64,000 nucleotides of DNA from positions 206,961,632-207,025,631 of the forward strand of contig JASDDO010000006.1 of assembly GCA_030015575.1 (NCBI GenBank), written 5' to 3'. The position numbers and the translations under genes are program-made. Positions 20,023 to 32,732 of the stretch are shown here, piece after piece. Below the pieces are notes generated by a model. It saw only the letters and a program-made list of their open reading frames with translations. It searched no databases and was not told the DNA's origin. Source of the stretch: Agapanthus africanus (lineage: Eukaryota; Streptophyta; Magnoliopsida; Asparagales; Amaryllidaceae). Each line of letters opens with the position of its first letter. The first letter of the stretch is position 1.

Positions 20023-20200
20023 TGTCGTTTTTCATGGGTGTTTTTAAAAAACCCTGAGATGAATTTACAAATATAAAGTTTTTCATTTTGAGCCCAAAAA
20101 ATTTCAACAGAAACTCAGGTTTTGAAAAATATGGTTTTTGGGTTTTTTACGGTTCCGAACTTCGTTACACTTCACTACCAAGCTAGTTTAAGTTTAGTTA

Positions 20201-20213
20201 GGCTCTGATACCA
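20201..20213 (-). promoter_or_regulatory. Primer binding site of Copia1 (initiator tRNA-Met)
   Basis: On the element strand TGGTATCAGAGCC follows one base after the LTR end, a perfect match to the usual plant tRNA-Met primer site. Confidence 0.93.
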
Positions 20214-20214
20214 C

Positions 20215-22308
20215 TGTAAGTCCACGTTGCGACCCCCGGTTCTTACGGGGAGGCGGAAACGGTATAAAAATCAAATTTTTTAGTGCGAGAGGCAACATGG
20301 ACTAAACTAGGTCGGGATCGTTGTCTAAACTAAAACTAGCAAACTAGCTAAAGAAGTTTAGCTACTCGGATGAAGATGGTTATACCTAGACTTGAACTCC
20401 TTCGTCTTCAAACTTTGTAGAGGTTGATGGTTCTCCTTTGTCGCCTTCTCCCGTCGAAGATGGATCCACCTCGAAGGCTCGACCTTTGGGCTCTTTCTCG
20501 TACTTGGAGTGAACTAGAATCGCCGGCTTGCTAGACCCTTGATCCTAGAGTGAGTAGAGAGTGTCTAGGGTTTACTTTTGTTTTTTAAGAGAAGGATTCT
20601 CAACACATGAGAAGGTTTCTCTTGGCTAGAGGAAGAAGAAGATGAAATAAAGAGAGAGAGTGAATATGATAGAATGAGCCTTTCTTTTTCCTTTTTTCAA
20701 CCATAACAAAAGAAAAAAGAATAATCAAATAATAATAATAATCAAAATGAAAAAGGTTTGATGGATAGTTTAGAATGACTAATATCATTACAAGCATTAA
20801 ATGAATAAAGGAAGAATGAAAAGGCATCTTGCATTTGTAATGATGGTAGTCAAATGTTCAACCATGGTCAACAAGTCAACCATGGTCAACAAGTCAACAA
20901 AAACTAACCATGACACAATTTCATTTTATTATATATTATTAAATGATATAATACAAATCCATTAGGGTTTGGAAAAAGACGACTGTCAACTGTGCATACG
21001 CACCCGTTCCGAAACCCTAATGGAAATCATCTTCCTCCTCCTCAAATAACTGTGCATACACACCTGCATTCTTGTTCCGAGGAACATGAATACTGAGAGA
21101 TAAAAGCAACCCCAAATACTATACCAGTATCCGGCTCAAACCAGAGCCCGCTGGTAATATCTGTCCGGACTCCAAACGTGCACAAGTGCGCGGATGAGAA
21201 CGAACCCTGTCGCAAAACCATGCGACCTCTACTCTGTTTTGCCCATAGGCGAATACCCTCTGTGTGGGACTCTAAAGACTCGACACTACGCTGGCAGTGG
21301 GTTTAACCACAGACCGCAAGCGGCACTAGCTGTGCGTAACGGTCCCCAGGTAGATGTCGACAAGAAGGCTGACGAGGTGAAACCCCATCTGTACTCCTAC
21401 TGAGTCTGAATGTGACAGTCTCCGTACAGTCCGGTCTGTTCGTCTGATACATCGCATGGCGGGCCTATGGGGCGGTAAACGTCAGTCCCCCAATAGCGGT
21501 ACAAGTCGTGCCGGAGCGAAGCCCAAAACACCCTGAGATAACACTGGAAACCTACCAGTATATCTCGTTTGCCCTGGCCAGGGACTACTCGTGTAATGGC
21601 TCTCCTAGACACAGCGCGATGTCAACCCCCAATACCGGGAGAGACGAATCCTGTCTAACCGTCACTGCCTCCAAGTGCTTCGGGACTGCACCCAACCACC
21701 ACCTGTTTGCACGACTCATTTGAGCCGTGGTAGGGTAGTGATCAAAGTGCAGTGGGAACACACTCGAGGCGAAGTGCCAGTGTCAAGTCAGCGGACTAAG
21801 CTGTACTCATGTCACCTGGGAACTGATGACTGACGATAGGTATAATACCAACCTGTCAGTTCCCGACGAGTCCTGTCCAGTGTACTCGTAACCCAACGAG
21901 CACCCGTATACTATCTCCAGTACGACGTACTGATGGCTGTGGGACAGACCATCTCCCACACTGGGATGAGAAGCGCATACGCTAGTCTACTCCGGAGTAT
22001 CGATGCCCTGTCTCGATAGTCCTGCGACTAGGGACCTGTATAAGGATGTGCTTATAGATTACCCAGCCCCCACTAGTGTGACTGCCATCACAACGCTGGT
22101 AATCAAGCAAAGATCCTAAGGGCTCCACTAATGCGTATAAGTGATATAGTAAAATAAACACAAGTACACATTGAAGTAGAGACAAACCAAGTAGCATACT
22201 ACTATTTTGAGCAAGATTGTATATACAAGGTGAATATCCCAAGCATCCATTAAGTAATATACAAACTAGTATGATACAGTAATGGCCTCTAGGACATATA
22301 CACTAACA
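20215..22308 (-). mobile_element. Copia1 5' LTR
   Basis: 2094 bp, near-identical to the 3' LTR. It carries the W-box cluster (20849-20897) and telo-box hairpin (20958-21024). Followed by the right TSD AGTAC (22309-22313). Confidence 0.95.
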
Positions 22309-22313
22309 AGTAC
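22309..22313. repeat. TSD of Copia1, right copy
   Basis: AGTAC, identical to 12060-12064. Solo LTR C continues immediately after it. Confidence 0.95.
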
Positions 22314-22598
22314 ATCTATTCTCCAGTATTCTTCTCTCAATTCCTACACCTCTTCATGCCACTGCAATTTCCAGAATTCTCCAGAATCTTCTGCCAGAAT
22401 AGCAAGGCCCTTTGTTTAAGCTAATCATGTTCAAGCTTCTCAAACAAGCTTTTCACTTAACTACCTAAAGCCTAGAAGCTTCTCCCTAACCTCCAATCTT
22501 ATGAAGGAAGCTAAGCCTAACTAACTACCTAACTACCTAGCTTACAAGGGAAGCTAAACTAAACCTAGCTTCTAAAGGAAGCCAAAGCTAATGAAGGC

Positions 22599-22607
22599 TA
22601 TAAAAGG
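22599..22607 (+). promoter_or_regulatory. TATA box of solo LTR C
   Basis: TATAAAAGG in the right part of LTR C, placed as in the LTRs of A and B relative to the LTR end. Confidence 0.6.
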
Positions 22608-23691
22608 GACCCTAAGGCTTCATTTCTAAGGTTGTTCAATAATTGGTTCTCCAATTCCCAATAAAAGTTGAGTGACACAACTTGTAAACCCTAATCCCCA
22701 ATTCAAAATTCAAAGCCAAAAATCAAGAACACCGAGTACCAAATCAAGCAAGAAGCCTTCAATCCTTTAGAAAGCGACGCCGGACTTCATCGGAGCAAGT
22801 GATCCAAGGAGATCCGCGACTCAAGGAGATGAGCGAAGCCGAAATCGACGATCAAGTTCTTTCCTCTTGTAGATCTTGAGAGAATTGTAACAAAATTGTT
22901 GATAAATAAAGGTGAAATTTCTATATCTTGCTTTCTTTACATTCTTGCATCATGATTCGATCTCAATTCTTGATTGAGTGTTTTGTTATGATGTTTGAGT
23001 AAAACTCCACTCGTGAAGGAGTCGAGAGAATCAATAGATAATGATGTTACAAATCTTGAAACGATTCTTAATTCCTATAAGTTTTGTAAACTCTTGTAAA
23101 TTGAAGAATTGACAACCTAGTTTCGAGCGATGCTTTCTTGATTGTGTTCGCTCTTAATTAGTGATCCACGATCGATTCTTGAATTTACTAGAGGCTAGTT
23201 TTTGAATGAGATTCATCGAAAGGACAAAGGATGAGATGAAGAAACCCTAGTTTTTTCGAAAGATCCTTAAACCTCGATTAATCGTCATCGATCTAGTATC
23301 AAATCATTAATGGATAAGAAAACGTAATCAATAGTTTTCATCACGTCTATAGATTCGATCGATTCCTACGAGCCTCACTTCGATTCTTGATTATTTGGAT
23401 TGGATATCATCAATTCTTAATTCTTGATTTTTAAATGTTTTCTTGATTTTAGATTTAGATCTAGATAATTCTTGAAATTCAATTTTATAAATCTAGAATT
23501 GAATTGTCTTTTCTCTTTTCTTTAATTTTCAATTCATCTAATTCAAATTCGAACGGATCTCACTTTCCCTATGGACGATCCGCACTCGCTAACGCGCTAC
23601 AATCGACACTGCTATTGATTGCGGTCAAAAATTTCTTTGATTGTGAAACATCATTTCTTTCTACCGACACATCAAGAAATCGAATCAATCA

Positions 23692-24728
23692 GGACACATT
23701 GCTTGGGAGACTCCAGATACAAGTATAGCCATTGGAGCACAATCCATACAGCCATAAGAAGACAAGTCCGAATCAGTCGACATTGGAGCAGAGTGAAGTA
23801 AAGAGTTCGCAAGAGATTTCGACGGGATGACGTTCCACTCCGCTGACATCAGAGATGTGATATGTCTACAGAGGCGTTGAGATGCGACCAGCTTCTGAGT
23901 AAATGTTGTACTGAGAATGCAGATGTCCAGAGAGCGAGAGAAGATTGTGCAATAGTACCAGCCTCCGTACAGTTCGTCTTAGGCGAGATTGGAAAAGACC
24001 TTGAGCAGGATTCTTTCCAGGACACTGCTGCAATAAGAGTTGCACCAGGAGCAGATGTGTGATGTGCATTCAGAGGACCAGAGGTCGGCGCCAGTGACGT
24101 GCTGCTTTATGAGTGGTCGTGAGGATTGACCAAGAAATGACCAGAGAAGTGCCAGAACGGAATCGTCCCCGTCAGCACACCTGACAGGGCCGATGAGCCG
24201 ATGGATTGTGAGATTGGTAATCCACAGAGAAGATAAGGACTCAGAGAAAGAGTACGCCAGACCGGGAGCAAGAGGAAAGTAGATATTTTGCACTACTAGC
24301 AATTGATGCACCGACACCTTCTCGACTTTGAAGGAGGATATACCGACGATGGTATTTATGATTTGTGATTTTGTGATTCGATTATCACGTATTCGTCACT
24401 ATGGATTTCGGTATTTTAGACGATTTATTCGCATGATTTAGTCTTGATGACTGAGTTTTATGATATTTGTTTTCATACACCATGGTTGCACCTACTGGGT
24501 ATTTATGTTTTGCGCATAGTTATTACGCTTGAGATATTGATTGTGATTTCATGCCTATTTTATGCCGGTGATTTGATTTATGCTTTCAGCATAGTTTTCA
24601 TGCACTTTTAGTGTTTTGATTTGATTGAGTACGCTGATGCACATGGTTGTGAGATTATATACCACGATATACCTGATTTGGATTGAACTTTATTGTATAC
24701 CGTCGACTTTGATTTTGATATTGATTTC
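23692..24728 (+). mobile_element. Element E interior, segment 3
   Basis: Starts with the right TSD of C (GGACA) and ends with ATTTC (left TSD of Copia2, 24724-24728). The first 660 bp are purine-rich, without a recognisable domain. Short ORFs on both strands (for example 23979-24317) look like chance. The last 150 bp are T-rich with scattered GCAC and GCGC words that lead into the mini-hairpin array on the far side of Copia2. Confidence 0.65.
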
Positions 24729-25387
24729 TGTAAGTCCATGCTACCTCTCCTGGTACTTACGGGCATGCGGAATTTGGTGAAAAAATGATTTTTCTAGAGG
24801 CGGTAACATGGACTCAAAACGGATCTTTGTTAAACTATCTACCTAACAACCTAACTAGGAGTTGTTAACTACTCGGTTAGGGGGTTATACCTTTCTTTCT
24901 TGAACTCCTTCGTCTTCAACTCTCGATGGTGTACGGATCGGCTTCACCCTGTCGTCTCCTTGCGCCGAAGATCGATCCACCCAAAAGCTTCTACCTTTGG
25001 CTTCTTCTTCGAACTTTGAAGAAACTAGTTCACTCGGTTTGCTAAACCTTGTGAACTAGAGTGAGTAGAGGAGAGTGTGTTAGGATTTTTCTCTATGGTT
25101 CTTGCTTCTCAACACATGAGACAAGTGAACCATAGACTAGAGAGAGGGAGAGCAAAAGGAAGAGGGTGAGAGCTCAAAACAAGAGAGAGAATGGAAATGA
25201 GAGAATGAGCAAGACTTTTCTCTCTTTGCTCTCATAATCCAAAGCCATCATAACCAATAATAGCAATCAAGTATTATGTGATGGTTTAAGTCAAAATAGC
25301 CATATCATTTCATGCACTCATTTTGCACAAGATAAACAAGCAAGCAAAAGTCTTTGCCATGAAATGATAGCCATTGTCATGATGATG

Positions 25388-25444
25388 GTCAACTAGTCCA
25401 ACCTAGTCAATCGGTCAACAAAGTCAACAAGTCAACAAAGTCAA
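25388..25444 (-). promoter_or_regulatory. W-box array in the Copia2 3' LTR
   Basis: Six TTGAC cores on the element strand in 57 bp, arranged as near-tandem repeats of TTGTTGACTT. The 5' LTR array is at 33578-33634. Confidence 0.7.
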
Positions 25445-25503
25445 CCCCTCAACAACCATGTCACTATAATACTTAATTAATATTAATGTTAATCATATAT
25501 CAT

Positions 25504-25555
25504 ATTCTCATTAGGGTTGAGCAAAAAGTCAACAGTCAACAACCCTAATGAGAAT
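25504..25555 (-). other. Telo-box hairpin in the Copia2 3' LTR
   Basis: 16-bp perfect stem (25504-25519 with 25540-25555), loop 20 nt with two TTGAC cores. Bases flanking the shared ATTAGGGTT differ from Copia1 on both arms, so pairing is kept. Same structure at 33694-33709/33730-33745 in the 5' LTR. Confidence 0.85.
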
Positions 25556-26856
25556 CCTCTGCCTCTGTCTCTCCGTCAACTGTGCATACACACCCGCATC
25601 CGCGTTTCGAGGAACACGAATACAAACGAGATAAAACCAATCCCAAAACGTATACTAGGATCTGGCTTAAACCAAAGCCCGCTAGTGTTAACTGTCCGGA
25701 CACTGTACGTGCACAAGTACACGGATGTGACCGAACCCTGTCGCAAAACCATGCGACCTGTCGCAAAACCATGCGGCCTCTACTCTTTTGCCTAAAGGCG
25801 AATAGCTTTCTGTGTGGGACTCTAAAGACTCGACACTACGCTGGCAGTGGGTTTAACCACAGACGGCAAGCGGCACTAGCTGTGCGTATCGGTCCCCAGG
25901 TAGATGCCGACAAGAAGACTGACGAGGTGAAACCCATCTGAACTCCTACTGAGTCTGACTGTGACAATCTCCATACAGTCCAGTCTGTTCGTATGATACA
26001 TCGCATGGCGGGCCTAGGGGGCGGTAAACGTGAGTCCCCTAATAGCGGTACAAGTCGTGTCGGAGTGAAGCCCAGAACACCCTGAGATAACACTGGAAAC
26101 CTACCAGTATATCTCGCTTGCCCTGGCCAGGGACTACTCATGTAATGGCTCTCCTAGACACAGCGCGATGTCAACCCCCAATACCGGGAGAGACGAATCC
26201 TGTCTAACCGTCACTGCCTCCAAATGCTTCGGGACTGCACCTAACTACTACCTGTTTGCACGTTTCCTTTGAGCCGTGGTAGGGTAGTAATCTAAGTACA
26301 GTGGAAACACACTCGAGGCGAAGTGACAGTGTCAAGTCAGCGGACTAAGCTGTACCCATGTCACCTGGGAACTGATAACTGACGATAGGTATAGTACCAA
26401 CCAACTGTTCCCGACGAGTCCTATCCTGTTTACTCGTAACCCAACGAGCACCCGCATACTATCTCCAGTACGACGTACTGATGGCTGTGGGATAGACCAT
26501 CTCCCACACTGGGATGAGAAGCGCATACGCTAGTCTACTCCGGAGTATCGATGCCCTGTCTCGATAGTCCTGCGACTAGGGACCTGCATAAGGATGTGCT
26601 TATAGATTACCCAGCCCCCACTAGTGTGACTGCCATCACAACGCTGGTAATCAAGCAAAGATCCTAAGGGCTCCACTAATGTGTATAGGTGATATACTAA
26701 AATAAACACATGTACACGTTGAAGTAGAAACAAACCAAGTAGTATACTACTATATTGAGCAAGATTGTTTATACAAGGTGAATATCCCAAGCTTCCATTA
26801 AGTAATATACAAACTAGTATGATACAGTAATGGCCTCTAGGGCATATACACTAACA

Positions 26857-26869
26857 ATCTCCCACTTGC
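26857..26869 (-). promoter_or_regulatory. Polypurine tract of Copia2
   Basis: Same 13-nt tract as Copia1 (GCAAGTGGGAGAT on the element strand), next to the LTR. Confidence 0.85.
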
Positions 26870-29800
26870 ACTAAGGCCAAGTACTGGCGTATCGAAGACC
26901 TATCATCTCGATCATCCGCTCGAACTGAGTCTGGGGCAAGGCTTTTGTGAGTGGATCAGCAGTGTTGTCTTCCGTAGAAACTCTCCGAACCTCGATCTCC
27001 TGGCGACCCACGATCTCCCTAATCAGGTGATACCGCCTCAAGATGTGTCTGGACTTCTGATGGGACCTTGGTTCCTTTGCTAAAGCTATAGCCCCGTTGT
27101 TGTCGCAATACAGAGGTATTGGATCAACAATGGACGGAACCACCTGAAGTTCAGTTAAGAACTTCCTTACCCAGACAGCTTCTTTTGCGGCATCTGCAGC
27201 AGCGATATATTCCGCTTCCATCGTCGAGTCAGCAACGGTTTCCTGTTTGGAACTCTTCCAACACACCGCCCCTCCATTGAGGGTAAAGACATGACCCGAC
27301 ATGGACTTGGAATCATCCTTGTCACTTTGGAAGCTAGAGTCAGCAAAGGCCTCGATCTGGAGATCTTTTCCGCCATACACCAAGAACATCTCCTTAGTCC
27401 TTCTCAGGTACTTGAGAATGTTCTTTACTGTTATCCAATGTTTCTCCCCAGGGTTTGACTGATACCGACTTACCACACTCAGTGCATAAGCTACATATGG
27501 TCCGGTACACAACATCGCATACATTATAGAGCCTACCGCAGAAGCTTAGGGTATAATAGACATGCGATCCCTTTCCAAATCAGTCTTGGGAGACATCTCT
27601 TTGGAGAGGGTGATCCCGTGACAAGCCGGTAGATTACCGCGCTTGGAATCTTCCATACTGAATCTTTTCAGTATGGTGTCGATGTACATGGACTGTGCGA
27701 GTCCCAGTATCCTCTTGGATCTGTCACGATAGATCCGGATCCCCAGAATGTATGAGGCATCACCCAGGTCTTTCATAGAGAACCTGTGTGACAAGAACCC
27801 CTTGACAGATTGTAGCATAGGAATGTCATTTCCTATTAAGAGAATGTCATCCACGTATAAAACGAGGAATACTACAGTTCTCTCTACAAATCTACTATAG
27901 ATGCATGGCTCATCTGGATTTTTGATAAAGCCAAATCCTTGACCGTCTCATCAAAAACAGATGTTCCAACTCCGCGATGCCTGCTTTAGTCCATAGATGG
28001 ACTTAAGCAACTTGCACACCTTTCCGCTGCTCCCACTCTGAATGAAACCCTCTAGCTGGTCCATATAAACACACTCCTCTAAATTTCCATTTAGAAAAGC
28101 GGTCTTTACGTCCATCTGCCAAATCTCATAATCGTGGAAGGCAGCAATGGCAAGAAGGATCCGAATGGATTTCAGCATAGCTACTGGAGAAAAGGTCTCG
28201 TCATAGTCCAAACCAGGTCTTTGACGAAAACCCTTTGCAACCAATCTAGCTCTATAGGTCTCAACCTGTCCATCTACACCAATCTTCCTTTTGAAGATCC
28301 ACTTGCATCCTACGGGTTTTACCCCATCTGGAGCAACGTCCAACGTCCATACTTTGTTGGTGTACATGGACTCCATTTCGGTCCGCATTGCATCCAGCCA
28401 TTTTACCGAGTCAACGCTCTGAATGGCCGGCTGGAAGCTAGTCGGCTCATCATAATCTATGATGCAATCCTCTCTATCCCCGTCTAAGAGAAAACCATAG
28501 TATCTCTCGGGCAGATGAGACTGCCTACTACTTCTGCGGAGCGGCATAGGAATTTCCTGATCTTTCGAACCCTCTAGTTCTACTAAGCTTTCAGTAATAG
28601 CTCGTGGTTCTAGAATTTCTTCCAGTTCTATTGCGTTCCCACTAATCTGATTTTCCAAAAATTCAGTTTCCAAGAAGTGGGCATGACGAGAAACATAAAT
28701 CTTTTGTTCCTCTTCGCAATAGAAGAAATATCCCTTGGGGTTCTTTGGATATCCCACAAACTTGCACTGTATTGAGCGTGCCTCGAGCTTGTCCGCATGT
28801 TGCTTTTTGACAAAAGCTGGACATCCCCATGTCTTAATGTGATTAAGATAGGGTCTCTTCCCACACCACATCTCATATGGTGTAGTAGGCACAGTCTTAG
28901 TTGGAACTCGGTTCAAAAGGTATGCAGCTGATTCTAGTGCATATCCCCAGAATGATCGCGGTAACTCAGTGTTACTCATCATGGACCGTACCATATCCAA
29001 TAGGGTTCGGTTCCTTCTCTCCGATACACCGTTATGTTGCGGAGTGTATGGAGGAGTAAGCGGAGAGAGAATTCCGTTCTCTTTTAAGTAGTCCAGGAAC
29101 TAGGCACTCAAGTATTCACCACCTCGATCCGATCTTAGAATCTTGATACTTTTGCCGGTTTGTTTTTCTACTTCATTCTTATATTCCTGGAATTTTCCAA
29201 AGGCTTCGGACTTATGTTTCATTAAGAAGAAATAACCGTACCTTGAAAAGTCATCCGTAAAAGTAATGAAGTAAGAATAACCGCTTCGCGCATGTGTAGA
29301 CATTAGACCGCACACGCCGCTGTGTACGAGTCCCAAGAGCTCGCTCGCCCTTACTCCGTGTCCAGTGAACGGAGTCTTTGTCATCTTTCCTTTGAGACAG
29401 GATTGACAAGTGGCATACGATTGATATTCGAACGGATTCAAATATCCTTTAGTATGTAACTTCGTCAACCTTATCTCATTGATGTGACCCAGTCTACAAT
29501 GCCATAAGAAAGTCTGATTTATTTCCGGAGACTTTCTTTTGTGTGTATTCTGGACATTGAAAATCTATGGTTGGTTTAGTACGTATATACCATTTCTTAA
29601 TGTACCTGACCCAATCAGAACTTGATTAAGGTGAATGTTTACAACATTACTTACAAACGCAAATTCATAACCTTCTTTAGAAATCAAAGATATAGAAATG
29701 ATATTACAAGTTGCGTTGGGTACAAAAAAGCAATTACGTAAAACCAAAACATGTCCATCTGACATTCCCAGGTGATAGTCCCCCACGGCCTTAGCATCCA

Positions 29801-30821
29801 TGCTAGCTCCATTTGCAACTTTGAGGGTCATGTCACCTGCCTTCAAAACCCTACGGTTTCTCAACGCCTGCAAAGAATTACAGATATGAGATCCTGATCC
29901 GGTATCCAATACCCAGGAAGTAGAGTTTATTGATAGACAGTTTTCAATAACATACACACCTGAAGCTGAAGCCGCAACTTGCTTCAGTTCCTGTGTCCTG
30001 GCTTTCCAAGCCCTGCAATCTTTCTTCCAGTGACCACTCTTATGACAGAAAAAGCACTCTTCCTTCCCTATAAGCTTCCCCACTACCTTTGTTGCTTTTG
30101 TCTTTCCCTTCGTATCCACTTTACTAACACCGCCCCTTGGTTTGGCGGGGGCTTTCTTCTTCTTTCCCTTGGCTTTCGCCTTGGACCTAGAAGATGAAGA
30201 TCCTCCTACAAAAAAAGTGGATGTTTCCATACCTTTCTGTAGGGTGCCCTCTGCACTCCTCAGTATGTTGGGGAGTTCTGAAAGTTCAACTTCTTTTTCT
30301 TGTAAGTTGAAGTTCAGGATAAACTGGGCGTAAGTGGAAGGAAGGGACTGGAGCATCAAGTCCGTATAGAGCTCGTTCTCTAACGTGGTCCCAAGGTCCG
30401 CGAGCTCCTCAATGAAGCCAATCATCTTAAGCACGTGTTCCGCTACCGATGATCCGATGGCCAACCTTGCCGAAAATAACTTCTTCGACACTTCGTATCT
30501 TGCGATACGAGATTGCTCTCCATACAGTTCTTTTGTATGGAGAAATATGGATTTGAGGTCCATATTCTCGTGCCTCCTCTGATGTTCGTTGTCCATAGAG
30601 GCAAGCACGAGGCACTTGGCCTTCGCACAATCGATCTCCCAGGTCTTGCGGATTTCCCTATCCGCGACGCTGGTTTTGGGACCTGGGACAGGGGGATCTT
30701 TGGTGGTAAGGAGATACCCCAACTTGTCATAAGTGATTGCCATTTTGACATTCCTGAGCCAATCTTTGTAGTTTGGCCCTGTCAGTATGTTTTTATCTAG
30801 TAATAACTTAAGTCCGGTCAT
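26868..30821 (-). pseudogene. Copia2 gag-pol, broken
   Basis: Homologous over its whole length to the Copia1 polyprotein, with the same domain order. It starts at the ATG ending at 30821. Breaks seen by comparison: a Gln codon turned to TAG near 29572 (between protease and integrase finger); a Glu codon turned to TAG near 29100, within the integrase core; a one-base loss near 27937 in the reverse transcriptase; a Tyr codon turned to TAA at 27548 between reverse transcriptase and RNase H. Open pieces remain at 29565-30821 (Gag and protease), 27951-29000, 27546-27854 and 26871-27524 (RNase H). The knuckle CFFCHKSGHWKKDC and DTG are intact in the first piece. Confidence 0.93.
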
Positions 30822-31031
30822 GATGATTGGTCGCTGTAATTAGGAGAGAGAGAAGAAACACTTTAGCATGATGCTCTTGCAAGTTTAGAGTGGTTTTTAA
30901 TTTGTCTAAACAGGATGGCTCCCACTGTCTCTCGAATCCCTCCTCAAACCAAAAAGGAAGAATTAGTCAGGATCAATCTCACCGTACAATTCTTGCTTAA
31001 CCGTTCGGCCAGGCTGGTGTCGGTACTTCGA

Positions 31032-31121
31032 GGGAGGTTTTCCAACGCTTTCGTGAAGTTCCTTAATTTAAGAACCTCTTTTCCCTGGGGGCGTAGCCCC
31101 GCTAACACCTTTCTAGACACC
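31032..31121 (-). other. Conserved leader block, copy in Copia2
   Basis: The 40 nt from 31071 down to 31032 match element A at 38 of 40 positions. The block starts GGTGTCTAG on the element strand, as in A and B. Confidence 0.87.
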
Positions 31122-31319
31122 TACTTGGTTTATAGCATTGATCGTTAAGTGAGAAATTTCCCAAGGAGTAGCATATACTCACAGTAGGATCGGGATCCAA
31201 ATATCATCGCGTGACGAAACTGAAGGAATCCTACCAGAATCATCATACTCCAAATGGTATGCAATACTAGCAGGTTTCAGTTCTTTTGAAACTCCCGATG
31301 TGGATTTTTGCCCCATGCT

Positions 31320-31529
31320 CTTATGACCTTGACTTTGGCCAACAAATCATAAGTCACATGTCAAGTTCTACCCGTCATTCTCCAGGTTAATTTGAGCCCA
31401 CCCGCACATACCCTTGACTTTGGCCAACAAGGTAGAACGACTGCCCCAAACCAACACATCTATCTATGCTGCACATAAATACCCAATAGCTACCAATCAC
31501 TATGCCTTGACTTTGGCCAACAAACATAG
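31320..31529 (-). other. Three leader hairpins with a common core, Copia2
   Basis: Core CCTTGACTTTGGCCAACAA (plus strand) at 31327-31345, 31412-31430 and 31505-31523, identical in all three. Closing stems: CTTATGA with TCATAAG; TACC with GGTA; CTATG with CATAG, a perfect pair where Copia1 has a G-U. Confidence 0.82.
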
Positions 31530-32648
31530 CTTGAATACTATTGACCATCCATGTGAAACGATGGAGGGCTACGAATGGTTTTGGCGAAACCGTGAACGTA
31601 GTGAACTTGATATAATCGATGGAACAAGATAGCTTTTAAAAGGAGTGGTTCAAGCTCCGCATTTAAAAGTTAGTTTTTGAAAAGAACCGAGTGGTTTTCA
31701 AAGTGTTCCAATGACTTTTACTTGGTTTATTTTTCTTGCATTAGTTCTTTTAATGCGTGTTTTTCTTGCATTAGTTCTTTTAATGCGTCCCATCATTTAA
31801 TCCTACCATTGCAGAAAACAACCAAAATATGACGTACGCTTATGTCATTCGCATTCGCCACGGGGCCCCGTCATTACCCGTTAGGTTACTTAACTAACGA
31901 CAGAGCGGGGGCTGGGCTAGCGCGGCTGCAAAACATAAGCAACGCCTAAATAATATCATATATAGATATATTGCAATGATAGCCATTTCAGATCACGGAT
32001 GAATACATTGGATATACTAGGAATCCGCAATTCGTACGAGCCTGTAACGAAAAGCGGATTACACGGTCGCGGTGAATAGCCAATACCCCACCCTAGACCC
32101 CTACGGGTGCGGAAAACTACCCGCCAAATATCCGAAGCGGAGCAACCTCCCTCAATGACGTGAGTAGGCCACTCGGCACTTCGAGATACCCGGTAGTTTG
32201 TGCACCCCACCTTGGGTCTATCCTAGGAGCAAAAACAGTAAAAAGAAATTATACGATGACGGCTACAACCCCGACCCGGTTGTGCGGCCAAAAATAATAT
32301 TACATCAATTTACATATTACATGAATTGAAAGAAAAGAAAAACTCTCGTCTCACAACCCCCGGCTATTCACCCGCGACAATCCAATGAATTCATATACAC
32401 ATACCAACATCATCACAGATCACAGATTTGTATAACCCCCACTAATCGACATATAGCGATTAGCAGACGTTCAATACAAATATCACATCACAGAAAAATA
32501 CCCATCAGCTTAAGTCTTTAGAAACTCGATCAAAATACGGTTTTTAAAGCCCCAAAAACAAATTTTTCTTTCTGGAAAATCTGGGCTGAAAAAACATATA
32601 CCAAAAATCCCAAAATACCTCATAGAACAAACTGCAGTGAAGAAGATC

Positions 32649-32732
32649 CAGAGAGGAGCTAAATCGGCCGCGAAACCGCGGAAATAGCCAGCTATTGCCG
32701 CGTTTCCGTGGCGGTTTGATGGGTTCTCTGGA
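32649..32732. other. GC hairpin in the Copia2 leader
   Basis: Two 41-nt arms (32649-32689, 32692-32732) around CA. Outer stem CCAGAGA/TCTCTGG and inner stem AATAGC/GCTATT are perfect; the GC-rich middle pairs imperfectly. It lies about 170 nt after the primer site. Confidence 0.8.

Larger units (their letters stand above)
18123..20200 (-). mobile_element. Copia1 leader (non-coding, 2.1 kb)
   Basis: An unusually long leader between primer site and gag. On the element strand it contains, in order: the GC hairpin (20022-19940), a palindromic tract near 19180-19200, three hairpins with the core CCTTGACGAAGGTCAACAA on the plus strand (18824-18628), and the conserved leader block (18422-18333) about 210 nt before gag. 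No ORF of note. Confidence 0.85.
12065..22308 (-). mobile_element. Copia1: complete, young Ty1/copia retrotransposon
   Basis: A full-length element of 10.2 kb on the minus strand with perfect TSDs (AGTAC). LTRs are 12065-14157 and 20215-22308 and differ at about ten positions by eye (roughly 0.5%). The primer site, a 2.1 kb leader, one uninterrupted gag-pol ORF and the PPT are all present. At the commonly used plant rates of 7e-9 to 1.3e-8 per site per year, this divergence would date insertion to roughly 0.2-0.35 million years (inference). It is the only element here that looks able to supply its own proteins. I did not assign it to a named Copia lineage. Confidence 0.95.
11597..23691 (+). 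mobile_element. Solo LTR C, split by Copia1
   Basis: A lone gypsy-type LTR of about 1.85 kb. It begins TGATCAGTCGAAAATATTGC, which aligns with the LTR starts of A and B, and ends AATCAATCA. It is flanked by a perfect 5-bp TSD, GGACA, at 11592-11596 and 23692-23696. No interior or second LTR is present, so it arose by LTR-LTR recombination. Copia1 is inserted at 12065. The left part carries a GC cassette (11995-12043). The right part carries a TATAAAAGG box at 22599-22607 and an LTR end resembling that of A near 23565-23691. Confidence 0.88.
24729..26856 (-). mobile_element. Copia2 3' LTR
   Basis: 2128 bp. Contains six TTGAC cores on the element strand at 25388-25444 and two more in the loop of the telo-box hairpin (25504-25555). 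That hairpin has 16 perfect pairs: arms ATTCTCATTAGGGTTG and its complement, loop 20 nt. Confidence 0.94.
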
